From Clostridium sp. 26_21 (GTDB lineage Bacteria; Bacillota; Clostridia; TANB77; CAG-508): a stretch of DNA of 64,000 bases. The stretch is taken from contig MNRO01000017.1 of NCBI GenBank assembly GCA_001915995.1, positions 85,901 through 149,900 of the forward strand. Reading direction: 5' to 3'. A program made the position numbers and the translations under genes. Of this stretch, positions 52,870 through 61,774 are shown in pieces. A model generated the notes under the pieces. That model was given only the letters and a program-made list of their open reading frames with translations, was not told the origin of the DNA and made no database searches. The number at the start of each line of letters is the position of its first letter. The stretch's first letter is position 1.

Positions 52870-54174
52870 TTGAAAAAGAGAAAGAAAAAGAAATCAGGAA
52901 TTATAAAAAAAGTGTTATTAGTGATAATAATATTTTTGGTGATATGTACTGGATTCATAGGATATAAAACACATATAAATGGTGGTGGAATACAAGGTTT
53001 ATTATCAACAATTGTTGGAAATAATAAAGAAACATTAGAAAAATTAGAACCAATTCAGATATTATTATTAGGTGTAAGTACTGATTTAGGAGGAAAAATA
53101 ACAGATACGATAATGATTGCTACATATGATCCACAGGAACAAACAGCATCATTATTATCAATACCAAGAGATACATATACAGGAGAAGATTATTCAAAAG
53201 GAAGTCCAAATGAAAAGTTAAATGCAGTATATTCAAAAGGAGCAGATAAGATTTTATCAAAAGTAAATAGTTTAACTGGTCTTGATTTAAAATATTATAT
53301 GGTAGTAGATAATGAGGCATTAATAAAGCTTGTTGATGTTATTGGAGGAGTAGAATTTGAAGTACCAATAAAAATGTATTATCATGATAAAACACAAGGA
53401 TTAAACATAGAATTAGAAAAAGGTGTACAAGTACTAGACGGTGAACATGCAGAACAATTATTAAGATTTAGAAAAAATGATGATTTTACAGGATATCCAG
53501 CAGAATATGGTGGAGATGATATTGGAAGAATGAAAACACAAAGAAATTTTATAATGGCAACAGCTAAACAGACCTTGCAAGCTAAAAATATATTTAAAAT
53601 AAAAAATATAATAGACATAATATATGAGTATGTGGATACGAATTTATCTATATCTGATATAAAAGCATATGTTCCATATGTCGTTAATTTTGATGTTGAT
53701 AACTTAAAAAGTGCAGTTCTTCCTGGAACATCAGTTGGACCTACACAAACAGGCAGTTTATATGCACCATATTGGTTTATAATAATAAATAAACATGAGG
53801 CAGAGAAAGTAACAGAAGAATTATATTTTGACAGCGAAAAAAGTAATGAAGAAGAAAGTTTACACCAAAGTACAATAACAGAAAATATTTCTAAAGATGA
53901 AACTTCGAAAATAAAAATAAATATTTTAAATGGATCTGGTTCAAAAAATAAGTTAAAAAAAGTTCAAAAACTTATAGAAGATAGTGGATATGAAGTTACA
54001 ACCAATGAAACTACAGCAGTTCAAAATAAAACAATAATAATAAATACAACAAATGTGGATAAAAAATATATTAATCATATAAAAGGAATATTAGGAGTTG
54101 AAAAGATTTCAGAAAATGGAATACCTTCAAATGATTCTAATATTACAATTATAGTTGGTAAAGATTATAAATAA
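52870..54174 (+). CDS. LytR-CpsA-Psr family wall-polymer ligase with LytR_C domain
   Basis: A 434-residue membrane-anchored protein (helix about 12-32). The LCP domain (about 60-280) has TDTIMIATYDPQ, SIPRDTYTG with the catalytic-region Arg and Asp, LVDVIGGVEFEVP and the LLRFRKNDDFTGYPAEYGGDDIGR-type R-x-R block (about 200). A LytR_C domain follows (about 350-434). LCP enzymes attach teichoic acids or capsule to peptidoglycan. The start is TTG 52870 after GGAGAGG; a palindromic terminator follows. Confidence 0.93.
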   Translation: MKKRKKKKSGIIKKVLLVIIIFLVICTGFIGYKTHINGGGIQGLLSTIVGNNKETLEKLEPIQILLLGVSTDLGGKITDTIMIATYDPQEQTASLLSIPRDTYTGEDYSKGSPNEKLNAVYSKGADKILSKVNSLTGLDLKYYMVVDNEALIKLVDVIGGVEFEVPIKMYYHDKTQGLNIELEKGVQVLDGEHAEQLLRFRKNDDFTGYPAEYGGDDIGRMKTQRNFIMATAKQTLQAKNIFKIKNIIDIIYEYVDTNLSISDIKAYVPYVVNFDVDNLKSAVLPGTSVGPTQTGSLYAPYWFIIINKHEAEKVTEELYFDSEKSNEEESLHQSTITENISKDETSKIKINILNGSGSKNKLKKVQKLIEDSGYEVTTNETTAVQNKTIIINTTNVDKKYINHIKGILGVEKISENGIPSNDSNITIIVGKDYK

Positions 54175-54197
54175 AATGGAGGGGATATCCCTCCATT
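54175..54197. terminator. Palindromic terminator between LCP and carboxypeptidase genes
   Basis: AATGGAGGG pairs with CCCTCCATT, with a near-symmetric centre GATAT. It serves two convergent genes; no long T run follows on either side. Confidence 0.55.
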
Positions 54198-54204
54198 CAA
54201 ATAA

Positions 54205-55512
54205 TTATTCAAATTTAAATTTATAAATAGAATTATTTTTTTCAAATTTTTTATGTCGTTTCTTTTTTTTCTTTTTATTAATAAAATATTTATGGTGTAA
54301 AATTTTTGACAATATTATTAGAAGAATTATTGCACTAACAATTTGAATCAAAATTTCTAATATATTTGATTTAATAACATCTGATGAAGCAATTAAATCA
54401 GAACTATAAGAAATTCCATCAATAGTATAGGTTATTTTGCCTAAAATAGTATCTTTAGAAATAGGTGCAGATATATTTTGATTAATTTCAATTATAGGGT
54501 TTAGACTTGAAGTATCAAAATTAATATTAAAAATAGTAGAAAGAGATGATTTTGCAACTAAGTTTAATTCTTTAGTATCTTTTGTTGCATTTTTTATTTT
54601 TAATTTTTTTACAATTGAATTTGATTGTAAAAATTCTTTTTTTTCATAATTTTCAAAACCATAATTAAATAAATTTTTTGCATCAGTATATCTTCCACTT
54701 AAACCATTTTCAGTTGCTTCTGCACCAAGCATAACAGCAATTAGATTTAGACCATCTTTTGAAGCACTAGCAATTAAACAATTTTTTGCTTGAGTTGTAA
54801 ATCCTGTTTTTATTCCTGTTGCATATTCATAATAATAACGTTTATTAGAAGAATCTAATAAACTATTTGTATTTTTATAAAAACGTTCTTGAGGATATAA
54901 TTCTGTAGCAGAAACTTTGCAATTTTTTTTGTTAACAATATTTTTAAAAGTTTCATTATTCATACAATATCTAGCAATCAAAGCCATGTCATAAGCGGTT
55001 GAATAATGATTTATATCATGTATACCACTTGGATTAGTAAAATGTGTGTTAGTACAGCCTATTTCAATTGCTTTTTGATTCATTAAATCAGCAAATTTTT
55101 CAATACTTCCAGAAATTTGTTCTCCAAATATGTATCCAATCTCATTAGCAGAATGAATTAAGAACATATCTAATAAATCACTTACGCTGAGAACTTCACC
55201 AGCTTTAATTCCAGCATTTGAATATCCAGAAGGAATTGCCATTACTGCAGACCTACTTGCTGTTAGTGAATCTGTTAAATTTAAATTTTCTATTGCAATA
55301 ATTGCTGTCAAAATTTTTGTGGTGCTTGCTGGATAAAGTTTTTTGTTCATATCTTTTTGCATTAGAATTTTTCCTGTTTGATAATCCATTAAAACAGCAC
55401 CAGATGAATATATTGCCAAATCTGTAGAGTTTATTTCATTTGCAAATGATAATGTATATATATTAATTAATGTAATAAATAAAGTTATAAAAAGTAAAAT
55501 TCTTTTTTTCAT
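54205..55512 (-). CDS. D-alanyl-D-alanine carboxypeptidase (PBP5/DacF type)
   Basis: A 435-residue protein: signal peptide (1-24), a peptidase S11 domain (about 30-260) with all active motifs, S-x-x-K as ASTTK (near 67), S-x-N as SAN (near 128) and K-T-G in GIKTGFT (near 232), a beta-rich C-domain (about 270-375) and a C-terminal membrane helix (about 395-415) followed by a very basic tail. It trims the terminal D-Ala of peptidoglycan. The ATG at 55512 lies 9 nt after AAAGGA. It is on the opposite strand to its neighbours. Confidence 0.93.
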   Translation of the reverse strand: MKKRILLFITLFITLINIYTLSFANEINSTDLAIYSSGAVLMDYQTGKILMQKDMNKKLYPASTTKILTAIIAIENLNLTDSLTASRSAVMAIPSGYSNAGIKAGEVLSVSDLLDMFLIHSANEIGYIFGEQISGSIEKFADLMNQKAIEIGCTNTHFTNPSGIHDINHYSTAYDMALIARYCMNNETFKNIVNKKNCKVSATELYPQERFYKNTNSLLDSSNKRYYYEYATGIKTGFTTQAKNCLIASASKDGLNLIAVMLGAEATENGLSGRYTDAKNLFNYGFENYEKKEFLQSNSIVKKLKIKNATKDTKELNLVAKSSLSTIFNINFDTSSLNPIIEINQNISAPISKDTILGKITYTIDGISYSSDLIASSDVIKSNILEILIQIVSAIILLIILSKILHHKYFINKKKKKKRHKKFEKNNSIYKFKFE

Positions 55513-55627
55513 GTTTGGAATTCCTTTCCTATTATATTTATATATCATAACTTATTTAAAACATAAATTCAAGATAATTAATATAAATTTGAGAAATAAT
55601 TAAGAAATACAGAAAGGATTGAGTTTT

Positions 55628-56389
55628 GTGAATATAAAGAAAAAAATAATGAAATTAATAAGAAGTAAAGTTAGTATAGTTATTTTTATTATTATAATAT
55701 TTCTTGTTATATATTTTTATATAGAAAAACATATTGTTAAAAACAATAATACTAATGAATATGATTATACTGATAATATAGTATATGATGATTTTATGGA
55801 AAATAGAAATAGCCAAGAAAATGTTGATGAAAATAAGGAAGAATTAAAGAAAGAACAGGTGATAGAGGAAAAAGAAAATAAAGATAATATGTATATTTAT
55901 ATTACTGGTGAGGTAAATGAACCAGGAGTATATATTTTAAAAGAAGGGAGTAGAATTTCAGATGCAATTAATATTGCAGGTGGAACTACACAGAATGCTA
56001 ATTTAGATAAAATTAATTTGGTATATTTACTTAAAGATGGAATGAAAATAAATATTCCTAATAATTTAGACTTAAAAAATAATCCAAATTATATATATAT
56101 AACAATGAGCTCAGGAGATGAGAAAAATGATAGTGATTTAATAAATAAAGATGATAATATAAATAATAATTCAAATAATGTATCTGCATTTAAGGTTTCA
56201 ATGGTTAATATTAATACAGCTACTCAAACAGAGTTAGAGACTTTACCTGGAATTGGTCCATCATTAGCATTAAAGATTATAAATTATAGAAAAGAAAATG
56301 GAAAATTTGAAAATATAGAAGAACTAAAAAATGTAAGTGGAATAGGTGATAATAAATATGATGAAATAAAAGAGTATATTTACATATAA
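55628..56389 (+). CDS. ComEA-like DNA receptor
   Basis: A 253-residue protein: membrane helix (about 13-34), an acidic linker, a SLBB domain (about 90-150, with YITGEVNEPGVYILKEGSRI and NIAGGTTQNAN) and a C-terminal double helix-hairpin-helix (about 190-253, with INTATQTELETLPGIGPSLALKII and GIGDNKYDEI). This is the ComEA plan, the DNA receptor in competence. No comEC or comEB gene is near in this window. The start is GTG 55628, 9 nt after AGGA; an upstream TTG is adjacent to that site. Transformability is not implied. Confidence 0.88.
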   Translation: MNIKKKIMKLIRSKVSIVIFIIIIFLVIYFYIEKHIVKNNNTNEYDYTDNIVYDDFMENRNSQENVDENKEELKKEQVIEEKENKDNMYIYITGEVNEPGVYILKEGSRISDAINIAGGTTQNANLDKINLVYLLKDGMKINIPNNLDLKNNPNYIYITMSSGDEKNDSDLINKDDNINNNSNNVSAFKVSMVNINTATQTELETLPGIGPSLALKIINYRKENGKFENIEELKNVSGIGDNKYDEIKEYIYI

Positions 56390-56392
56390 AAT

Positions 56393-56420
56393 AAAAAGGT
56401 AGGAGCATATGCTCCTACCT
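56393..56420 (-). terminator. Terminator of the AAA-M41 gene
   Basis: A perfect 24-bp palindrome with half-site AGGTAGGAGCAT (56397-56420). On the minus strand it is followed by TTTTTATTTTAT. It also separates the convergent comEA gene. Confidence 0.8.
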
Positions 56421-56427
56421 CATAGAG

Positions 56428-58383
56428 TTATACTATTGTCTTGGGCAAATTAGAAAGTTCTACTGTACCAATGATTTTCTCTAATTCAAATTTGCTTAAA
56501 ATACCTTTCTTTGCGAGCTCGGTAGCCAAAACTTTTACAAGTTTTTCATGAGTCCTCAATAATGTTTTTGCTCTTTCACCTGCTTGTTTTATTATTGCTT
56601 CAATTTCAGCATTGATTTTTGTTGTTAATACAGAGTTTTGTAAATTGTGAATGCCATCATTGAAATAAACTCGATTTTGACAAAGATCTTTAGCCATACC
56701 ATAACGAGTAACCATATCATAGGCATACTTTGTGGCTTGTTCCAAATCATTGCTTGCACCAGAATTGTTTGATTGGTTTAAAAAAATTTTTTCTGCAATT
56801 CTACCTGCAAGGCAAGATGCAATTAAGTCAATGAAATAGTCTCTGTCATCATTCGGAACTGCATCAGTTCTATCGAAAACATTTACTCCCAAATAATTTT
56901 CTGTCGGAATAATCGATATTGCTAAAGTATCGAAATTGACCAATCTTTCAGAAAAATGTTTGATGATAAAATGACCAATTTCATGATATGCATTCTGCAA
57001 TTTCGAAGAATATGGCATTTTTTTGTATTGTTCAAAATTAGCATCAAAATTTTTTAAAATGCAATTTCGATCTACATGTTTTTTGTTATTTAGTTTTGCT
57101 TGAACCATTGCAAGGTCGACAAGATCAATGGTACGGTCTGGGTTACGCGTAGTGAAATTGAAACAAGCTGCATAGAAGATGATAGAATCAATCATTCTTC
57201 TGGAGATAATTACTCCATGAAAATTTTCCAGCTGATGAATAGATTCTTTTAACATTTGATAGACTTCTGTAGATTTTGGTTCTTTAATTTGGATATTGCG
57301 GAACCTGCGTTTTAAAGCCCCCTCATTCTTAAAATATTTTTCATATTCTTCATTGGTTGTTGCACCAATAATGATTGCTTTGTCACCAGCAAGAATTGGT
57401 TTAAGTGCATTGGAAAAATCTTGTGATTTATCACCAGAACTAGCTCCAGCACCAACAATCATATGAATTTCATCAATGAACAAAATGATATTATCATAAA
57501 GTTCAATCAAAGAAATCAAATCTTGATAGCGTTGTTCAGCTTGACCACGATACATAGTGCCAGCAATCAAATTGTTTACATCAAGTGATAAAACAATATA
57601 ATCTTCAAACTCTTCAGGACAATTGCCTGTGACAATATCACAAGCAATTTTGTAGACAACTGAAGACTTGCCAACACCAGGTTCACCGACCAATAGGATG
57701 TTTCTCTTAGTCTTTTTCAACATGGTTTTCCACATTTCTGCGACTTCTTTATCTCTTCCAAGAATTGTGCATTTCTGATTTACATTGAATTTATCATTCA
57801 AAATAGTAACGCAATTTGAAAGAGAGGCAGGAATAGGAAATTCATCATCTTCTGAAGAATCATCATCCATCGAATCAATTGTTGCCATTGTTGATACATC
57901 TGCTAACAAAAACTGAATATTGGTATCGATGATTTGAAAGAAATCAACGAGTTCATCAGAAAGATTGATGAAAACAGCTAATGTGATAGCATAAAGAGTG
58001 ATTTCTTTGTACTCATAAAGTTCTGCATCATGATATGCATCCCAAAACAAATTGGCAATGTTCTGAGAAAACTTAACAGACTCATAATTCGGAATTCCCG
58101 AATCTTTTAAAACACTCGAAAAATAATCAATTTCGTCTTCTGTTTCTGCCTCCTTTTCACAGAAATCGTTGTCTGTTTCTTGTAGCACATCTTGAATATT
58201 TCCAATAATTTCATTTAAGCTACAAGAAGAGTATTTTGCAAGCAAAGAAGAAAACCAGTTGTTTGTCATCAAGGTATCAAAAAGAAGAAAAAGTGTTAGT
58301 TTTTCAAGTTTGTACTCCGCTTGAGTTTTAATCATCTTCCGGATAGTTTCTTTAACTTCTTCAGATAGTTTGATTTTTTCCAT
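56428..58383 (-). CDS. Clp_N-ClpB/C D1-like AAA+ fused to an M41 (FtsH-type) zinc protease
   Basis: A 651-residue soluble protein with no membrane helix. Residues 1-165 show two diverged Clp N-domain-like repeats. An acidic linker leads to one AAA+ domain of the Clp D1 type: Walker A GEPGVGKS (233-240), pore loop GTMYRG (275-280), Walker B LFIDE (301-305), sensor 1 GATTN (340-344), Arg finger RRFR (359-362) and PDRTIDLVD (415-423). The C-terminal part matches FtsH M41: zinc motif HEIGH (467-471), SIIP, LAGRIAEKIF and the third ligand in ASNDLEQAT (Asp 546), then the FtsH helical tail. FtsH itself has a different AAA module and two membrane helices. Base composition is clearly richer in G/C than its neighbours, suggesting transfer. 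Its substrates are unknown. Confidence 0.85.
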   Translation of the reverse strand: MEKIKLSEEVKETIRKMIKTQAEYKLEKLTLFLLFDTLMTNNWFSSLLAKYSSCSLNEIIGNIQDVLQETDNDFCEKEAETEDEIDYFSSVLKDSGIPNYESVKFSQNIANLFWDAYHDAELYEYKEITLYAITLAVFINLSDELVDFFQIIDTNIQFLLADVSTMATIDSMDDDSSEDDEFPIPASLSNCVTILNDKFNVNQKCTILGRDKEVAEMWKTMLKKTKRNILLVGEPGVGKSSVVYKIACDIVTGNCPEEFEDYIVLSLDVNNLIAGTMYRGQAEQRYQDLISLIELYDNIILFIDEIHMIVGAGASSGDKSQDFSNALKPILAGDKAIIIGATTNEEYEKYFKNEGALKRRFRNIQIKEPKSTEVYQMLKESIHQLENFHGVIISRRMIDSIIFYAACFNFTTRNPDRTIDLVDLAMVQAKLNNKKHVDRNCILKNFDANFEQYKKMPYSSKLQNAYHEIGHFIIKHFSERLVNFDTLAISIIPTENYLGVNVFDRTDAVPNDDRDYFIDLIASCLAGRIAEKIFLNQSNNSGASNDLEQATKYAYDMVTRYGMAKDLCQNRVYFNDGIHNLQNSVLTTKINAEIEAIIKQAGERAKTLLRTHEKLVKVLATELAKKGILSKFELEKIIGTVELSNLPKTIV

Positions 58384-58418
58384 AGTATAAAACTCCTTTC
58401 AACTGTTTTATGGAAACT

Positions 58419-58447
58419 ATTGTAACACCATTTTATAGATATTGCAA
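58419..58447 (-). promoter_or_regulatory. Promoter of the AAA-M41 protease gene
   Basis: Minus strand TTGCAA (58447-58442), 17-nt spacer, TACAAT (58424-58419), about 36 nt before the start codon; AAAGGAG ribosome site at the start. Confidence 0.65.
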
Positions 58448-58541
58448 GAATTTTGTAAATATTATATTAATGAATATGTAAAAATTTATTTTTGAAACCA
58501 AAAAGAAAATAAAATTATCTATAAAGTGAAAGGAGAAAAAT

Positions 58542-59072
58542 ATGGAAGAAAATAATATTGTACTAAAAGCAAAAAAAGGTGATGTCCAAGCATTCGAGAA
58601 GCTGGTAAAATTATATGAAAGTAAAATGTATAAAACAGCCAAATCCATACTTGAGTGTGAAGACGATATAAATGAAGCTATTCAGCAAACAATTATATTA
58701 ATATATGACAAGCTTTATCAATTAAGGAATGAGAATAAAGTTGGAACTTGGATAATGCGAATATTAATTAATCAATGTAAAAAAATTTATAAACAAAATG
58801 AATTAAGAAACAGAAAGAATGTTAATTTAGAAGATAATATAGAAAAGATAAATATAAATGAAGAAAAAAATGATTATAGTTTTGTTGATAATGCAATTCA
58901 TAGACTAGATACCAAATATAGAGAAATAATAATTTTATATTATTATGATGAACTAAAAATAAAAGATATAGCTAAAGTTTTAAAAATACCACAAGGAACA
59001 ATAAAAACAAGATTAAATAGAGCAAGAAAAAAATTAAATGAAATTTTAGAGGAGGTAAATGTAAATGAATGA
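58542..59072 (+). CDS. ECF-type sigma-70 family factor
   Basis: A 176-residue sigma factor. Region 2 (about 10-85) has GDVQAFEKLVKLYESKMYKTA, then a DDINEAIQQTIILIYDKLYQL block and VGTWIMRILINQC; region 4 (about 120-172) has LDTKYREIIILYYYDELKIKDIAKVLKIPQGTIKTRLNRARKKL. There is no region 1.1 or 3. It overlaps the next gene, a DUF4179 protein, by 8 nt, the usual arrangement of a sigma factor with its membrane anti-sigma. Its promoter targets are not visible. Confidence 0.93.
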   Translation: MEENNIVLKAKKGDVQAFEKLVKLYESKMYKTAKSILECEDDINEAIQQTIILIYDKLYQLRNENKVGTWIMRILINQCKKIYKQNELRNRKNVNLEDNIEKININEEKNDYSFVDNAIHRLDTKYREIIILYYYDELKIKDIAKVLKIPQGTIKTRLNRARKKLNEILEEVNVNE

Positions 59073-60384
59073 AATGGATGAAATTATTAAAAAGAAAATG
59101 CAACAAGATAAATATGTTCCAAATAGTACACAAAATGTTATTGATTATACAATAAGAAATTGTATAAATAGATCTAAGAGACCAAAAATAAAATTTAAAA
59201 ATAGAATAATTACAATAATATTATCTATAATAATGGCGTTATTAGGAAGTGTAACAGTATATGCAGTAACTAGTGGAAAAATGAATGAAATACCATTTAT
59301 AAAAAGGCTTGGTTTAAAATTTTCGGATGAATATGAAAATTATAAAGACAATGATGTTTTTCAAGAGGTAAAAAATGCTGAAACATCGGTAGACTTGATA
59401 TCAACAGTATGTGATGATGGTTTTACAATATTAGAATTTGATGTAAAATTAAGTAAAGATGATAAAGAAGAATTAAGGTTGGAAGAAAGCATTATAACAG
59501 ATGAAGATTTAGAAGATGCAAAGAAATTAGATGAAAAATATATTGGTACAATTAATTATTCTGATAAATATAATACATTAATGAGATTTAAAAGTGTTGT
59601 TAATACAATAAGACTGGAATTCAATAAAAATATAGGTGAATTAAAACGTGATTATAATATAATTATAGATAATGAAAAATATTATGTAAAAAATCAACAA
59701 AAAGTTTTAAAAGTATCAGATTATGAATATATAGTATATCAAATGTATTTTCTTACAGATGAAGTATTACAAAACAAAAATACATTTACTTTAACCCTTG
59801 AATTAAATGAAATTGCAAATCGAGGGGATGAAGAAAATTATAAAGGAAGTGCCAAAGGTGTTATAGTTAATACTACACACAATAAAAAGAGTATTAGTAT
59901 TGATGGAAAGTTTAATGTAGAAGTGTCAAAAGAAAAAGCCTTAGAAAATACAAAAAAAATAGAGCCAGATAATACAATAGCAAGGTATAAAAATATGTCT
60001 AAAAATATAACAGAAATTAAAGTTACACCATTACAGATAATTGTAAAATTAGAAACAAAGATAGAAAATGTTAGCTCAAGTTCTTTAGCAGGAGAGAATG
60101 ATAAAAATTATATTGGAAGAATTGATTATAATGTAAGTGATGATAAAGGAAATGAACTTTTAAAATATAGCTTTGAAAGTAAAAGAACAATAACATATTC
60201 TAATGGAAAGGTAGAAGAATGGAGTCCAGGAGATATAAAAACAGATAAAACATTTTCTGGAGCAACTATGAGTTTGGTTGAATATATTATTATCGAAAAA
60301 GCAGATGATGTAAAACAAATAAATATTACTCCTATTGTTGATAGAGATAAAGTTAAGTTAGAAAATTTTAAATTTAATTTATAA
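59065..60384 (+). CDS. DUF4179 membrane protein, likely cognate anti-sigma factor
   Basis: A 439-residue protein: cytoplasmic N-terminus (1-45, with a QQDKYVPNS segment), a membrane helix (about 47-69), then a DUF4179 domain (about 70-165) and a beta-rich extracytoplasmic region. Proteins with DUF4179 next to ECF factors act, or are believed to act, as anti-sigma factors whose outer domain senses an envelope signal. The overlap ATGAATGA with the sigma gene shows translational coupling. A terminator follows. Confidence 0.82.
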   Translation: MNEMDEIIKKKMQQDKYVPNSTQNVIDYTIRNCINRSKRPKIKFKNRIITIILSIIMALLGSVTVYAVTSGKMNEIPFIKRLGLKFSDEYENYKDNDVFQEVKNAETSVDLISTVCDDGFTILEFDVKLSKDDKEELRLEESIITDEDLEDAKKLDEKYIGTINYSDKYNTLMRFKSVVNTIRLEFNKNIGELKRDYNIIIDNEKYYVKNQQKVLKVSDYEYIVYQMYFLTDEVLQNKNTFTLTLELNEIANRGDEENYKGSAKGVIVNTTHNKKSISIDGKFNVEVSKEKALENTKKIEPDNTIARYKNMSKNITEIKVTPLQIIVKLETKIENVSSSSLAGENDKNYIGRIDYNVSDDKGNELLKYSFESKRTITYSNGKVEEWSPGDIKTDKTFSGATMSLVEYIIIEKADDVKQINITPIVDRDKVKLENFKFNL

Positions 60385-60402
60385 AAGATTGTTTAATAAC
60401 TT

Positions 60403-60432
60403 AAGTAGATAGTTAACAGCTATCTACTTTTT
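60403..60432 (+). terminator. Terminator of the sigma/anti-sigma operon
   Basis: AAGTAGATAG (60403-60412) pairs with CTATCTACTT (60420-60429), followed by TTT. Confidence 0.75.
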
Positions 60433-60436
60433 GCAA

Positions 60437-60474
60437 AATAAAAAAATACTTTACTAGGAATAGTAAAGTATTTT
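60437..60474 (-). terminator. Terminator of tRNA-fMet
   Basis: AAAATACTTTACTA (60443-60456) pairs perfectly with TAGTAAAGTATTTT (60461-60474) around GGAA; the A run 60437-60446 gives a U tract on the minus strand. Confidence 0.8.
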
Positions 60475-60523
60475 ATATTTTAATTGCATAAATGGTTGTT
60501 ACTTTATGCAAAGAATTTCAAAG

Positions 60524-60599
60524 TGGTTGCGGGGGATAGACTCGAACTACCGACCTTTGGGTTATGAGCCCAACGAGCTGCCAACTGCTCCACCCCGCG
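60524..60599 (-). tRNA. Initiator tRNA-fMet (anticodon CAU)
   Basis: 76 nt on the minus strand. Position 1 C faces A72 (the unpaired first base that marks initiators), the anticodon stem has three G-C pairs (GGG/CCC) around the CTCATAA loop, and CCA is encoded. This is the initiator rather than elongator tRNA-Met. Confidence 0.96.
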
Positions 60600-60615
60600 A
60601 TAAACTAACAAAATT

Positions 60616-60645
60616 ATTATATAACAATTCTATTATTTTTGTCAA
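60616..60645 (-). promoter_or_regulatory. Consensus promoter of tRNA-fMet
   Basis: Minus strand perfect TTGACA (60645-60640), 18-nt spacer, perfect TATAAT (60621-60616). Confidence 0.8.
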
Positions 60646-60763
60646 TACTTTTTTATAAATTTAATATATTATATGATATGCAAAAAAATATAATATATTC
60701 TAAAAAATAAAAAAGCCACATACAAAATTGTAGCTCTTGAATTGAATTTGAATAAATTAGGCC

Positions 60764-60849
60764 TATATTAGAAGTAATTGGATTTTTGTGTTTCAAAAAG
60801 AAACTGATGATTTGTCGATGTCATCGAATGCCAATTACTATCTAATATA
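60764..60849. ncRNA. Candidate structured RNA element, three-way junction
   Basis: In the otherwise gene-free 60600-61339 gap an 86-nt segment can fold into a three-way junction: outer stem TATATTAGA (60764-60772) with TCTAATATA (60841-60849), continued by GTAATTGG (60774-60781) with CCAATTAC (60831-60838); inner hairpins GTTTC/GAAAC (60790-60804) and GATGA/TCATC (60806-60825). The outer 17-bp stem has only a one- to two-base bulge. Its G/C content is higher than the surrounding spacer. The strand is undetermined and no known riboswitch consensus is recognised. Confidence 0.45.
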
Positions 60850-61039
60850 AAAGCAAATATGTTATGAAAATAATAAATAATAGATAATTTATTAAAATTC
60901 ATGTCAATTATTATAATTATATTATAAAAAAGCAATATAGTAAAATTAAATGGTATTTTATGATAATACATAGTAAAAAATAGAAAAAACAAAATTTAAA
61001 TCTAATTATATATTAAAAAAAGATATATATAGATTAATA

Positions 61040-61066
61040 AAAAGGTACAGTGAAAATGTACCTTTT
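61040..61066 (+). terminator. Orphan terminator-like hairpin
   Basis: AAAAGGTACA (61040-61049) pairs with TGTACCTTTT (61057-61066). There is no gene upstream; it may end a transcript containing the 60764-60849 element. Nothing else is seen in 60850-61339. Confidence 0.5.
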
Positions 61067-61339
61067 ACTCAAAATATTAGTAAATAGAAAAAATATAAAA
61101 TACTAATATATATGAACGAGTAATAATTAATTAATTAAGAAAAAACATTATATTATGTAATGTAATTTAATTTTAACATAATAAAAAAGAAATTTATGCA
61201 AAATCTTGTCGATTATTAAAAGAAAAAAATAAAAAAAGTGACAGAAATCACTTGAATTTTCAAAAGTAGAGTAATATAGTAAATAACATAATTTCGAAAT
61301 GATAATATTAAGTGCACATATGAAGAAGGGGGAATAATA

Positions 61340-61657
61340 TTGAAGAACTTTTTTGGAAGTATATTTATTAATCGTGACAAATTAAGAGAGGCAGGAATAG
61401 AGTATCCAATAAAAGTAGAATACTATAAAATAACAAATGAAATACCGTCTAGACCCAAATTAATATATGGAATACAAGTAATAAAAACAGAATATAAAGA
61501 AAAAATTAGGGTTGAACAAATGAAAATAGAAAATATTACAAATAGTGAAAAAGAAATTGATAAAATCTTGTATCAACTAAAAGAAAATGAAGTAACACCT
61601 ATAGGACTAGAAGATGTTTTAATAGAATTAGAAGAAAAAATAAATATTATATGTTAA
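61340..61657 (+). CDS. DUF6514-like small protein
   Basis: A 105-residue protein. The segments YGIQVIKTEYKEKIRVEQMK, ENITNSEKEIDKILYQLKENEVTPIGLEDVLIELEEKI are the DUF6514 pattern recalled from Clostridia. It has no signal or membrane segment. The start is TTG 61340, after GGGGG. It is monocistronic, with a terminator overlapping its stop codon. The function is unknown. Confidence 0.65.
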   Translation: MKNFFGSIFINRDKLREAGIEYPIKVEYYKITNEIPSRPKLIYGIQVIKTEYKEKIRVEQMKIENITNSEKEIDKILYQLKENEVTPIGLEDVLIELEEKINIIC

Positions 61658-61684
61658 TGGTATAGGATTTCCTATACCATTTTA
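61656..61684 (+). terminator. Terminator of the DUF6514-like gene
   Basis: AATGGTATAGG (61656-61666) pairs with CCTATACCATT (61671-61681), followed by TT. Confidence 0.75.
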
Positions 61685-61774
61685 AATATGTATAAAATAA
61701 ATCAAAGGTATTGCCAAAAAAAAAAAAATAAGTTACAATACCAAAAGTAATAAAAAGAGAAGGGAGAAAAGAAT

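Noticed and set aside
60768..60992. Minus-strand frame of 74 codons
   Set aside because: No ribosome site; it runs through the structured element, and its Ile/Phe/Asn content reflects A/T-rich spacer.
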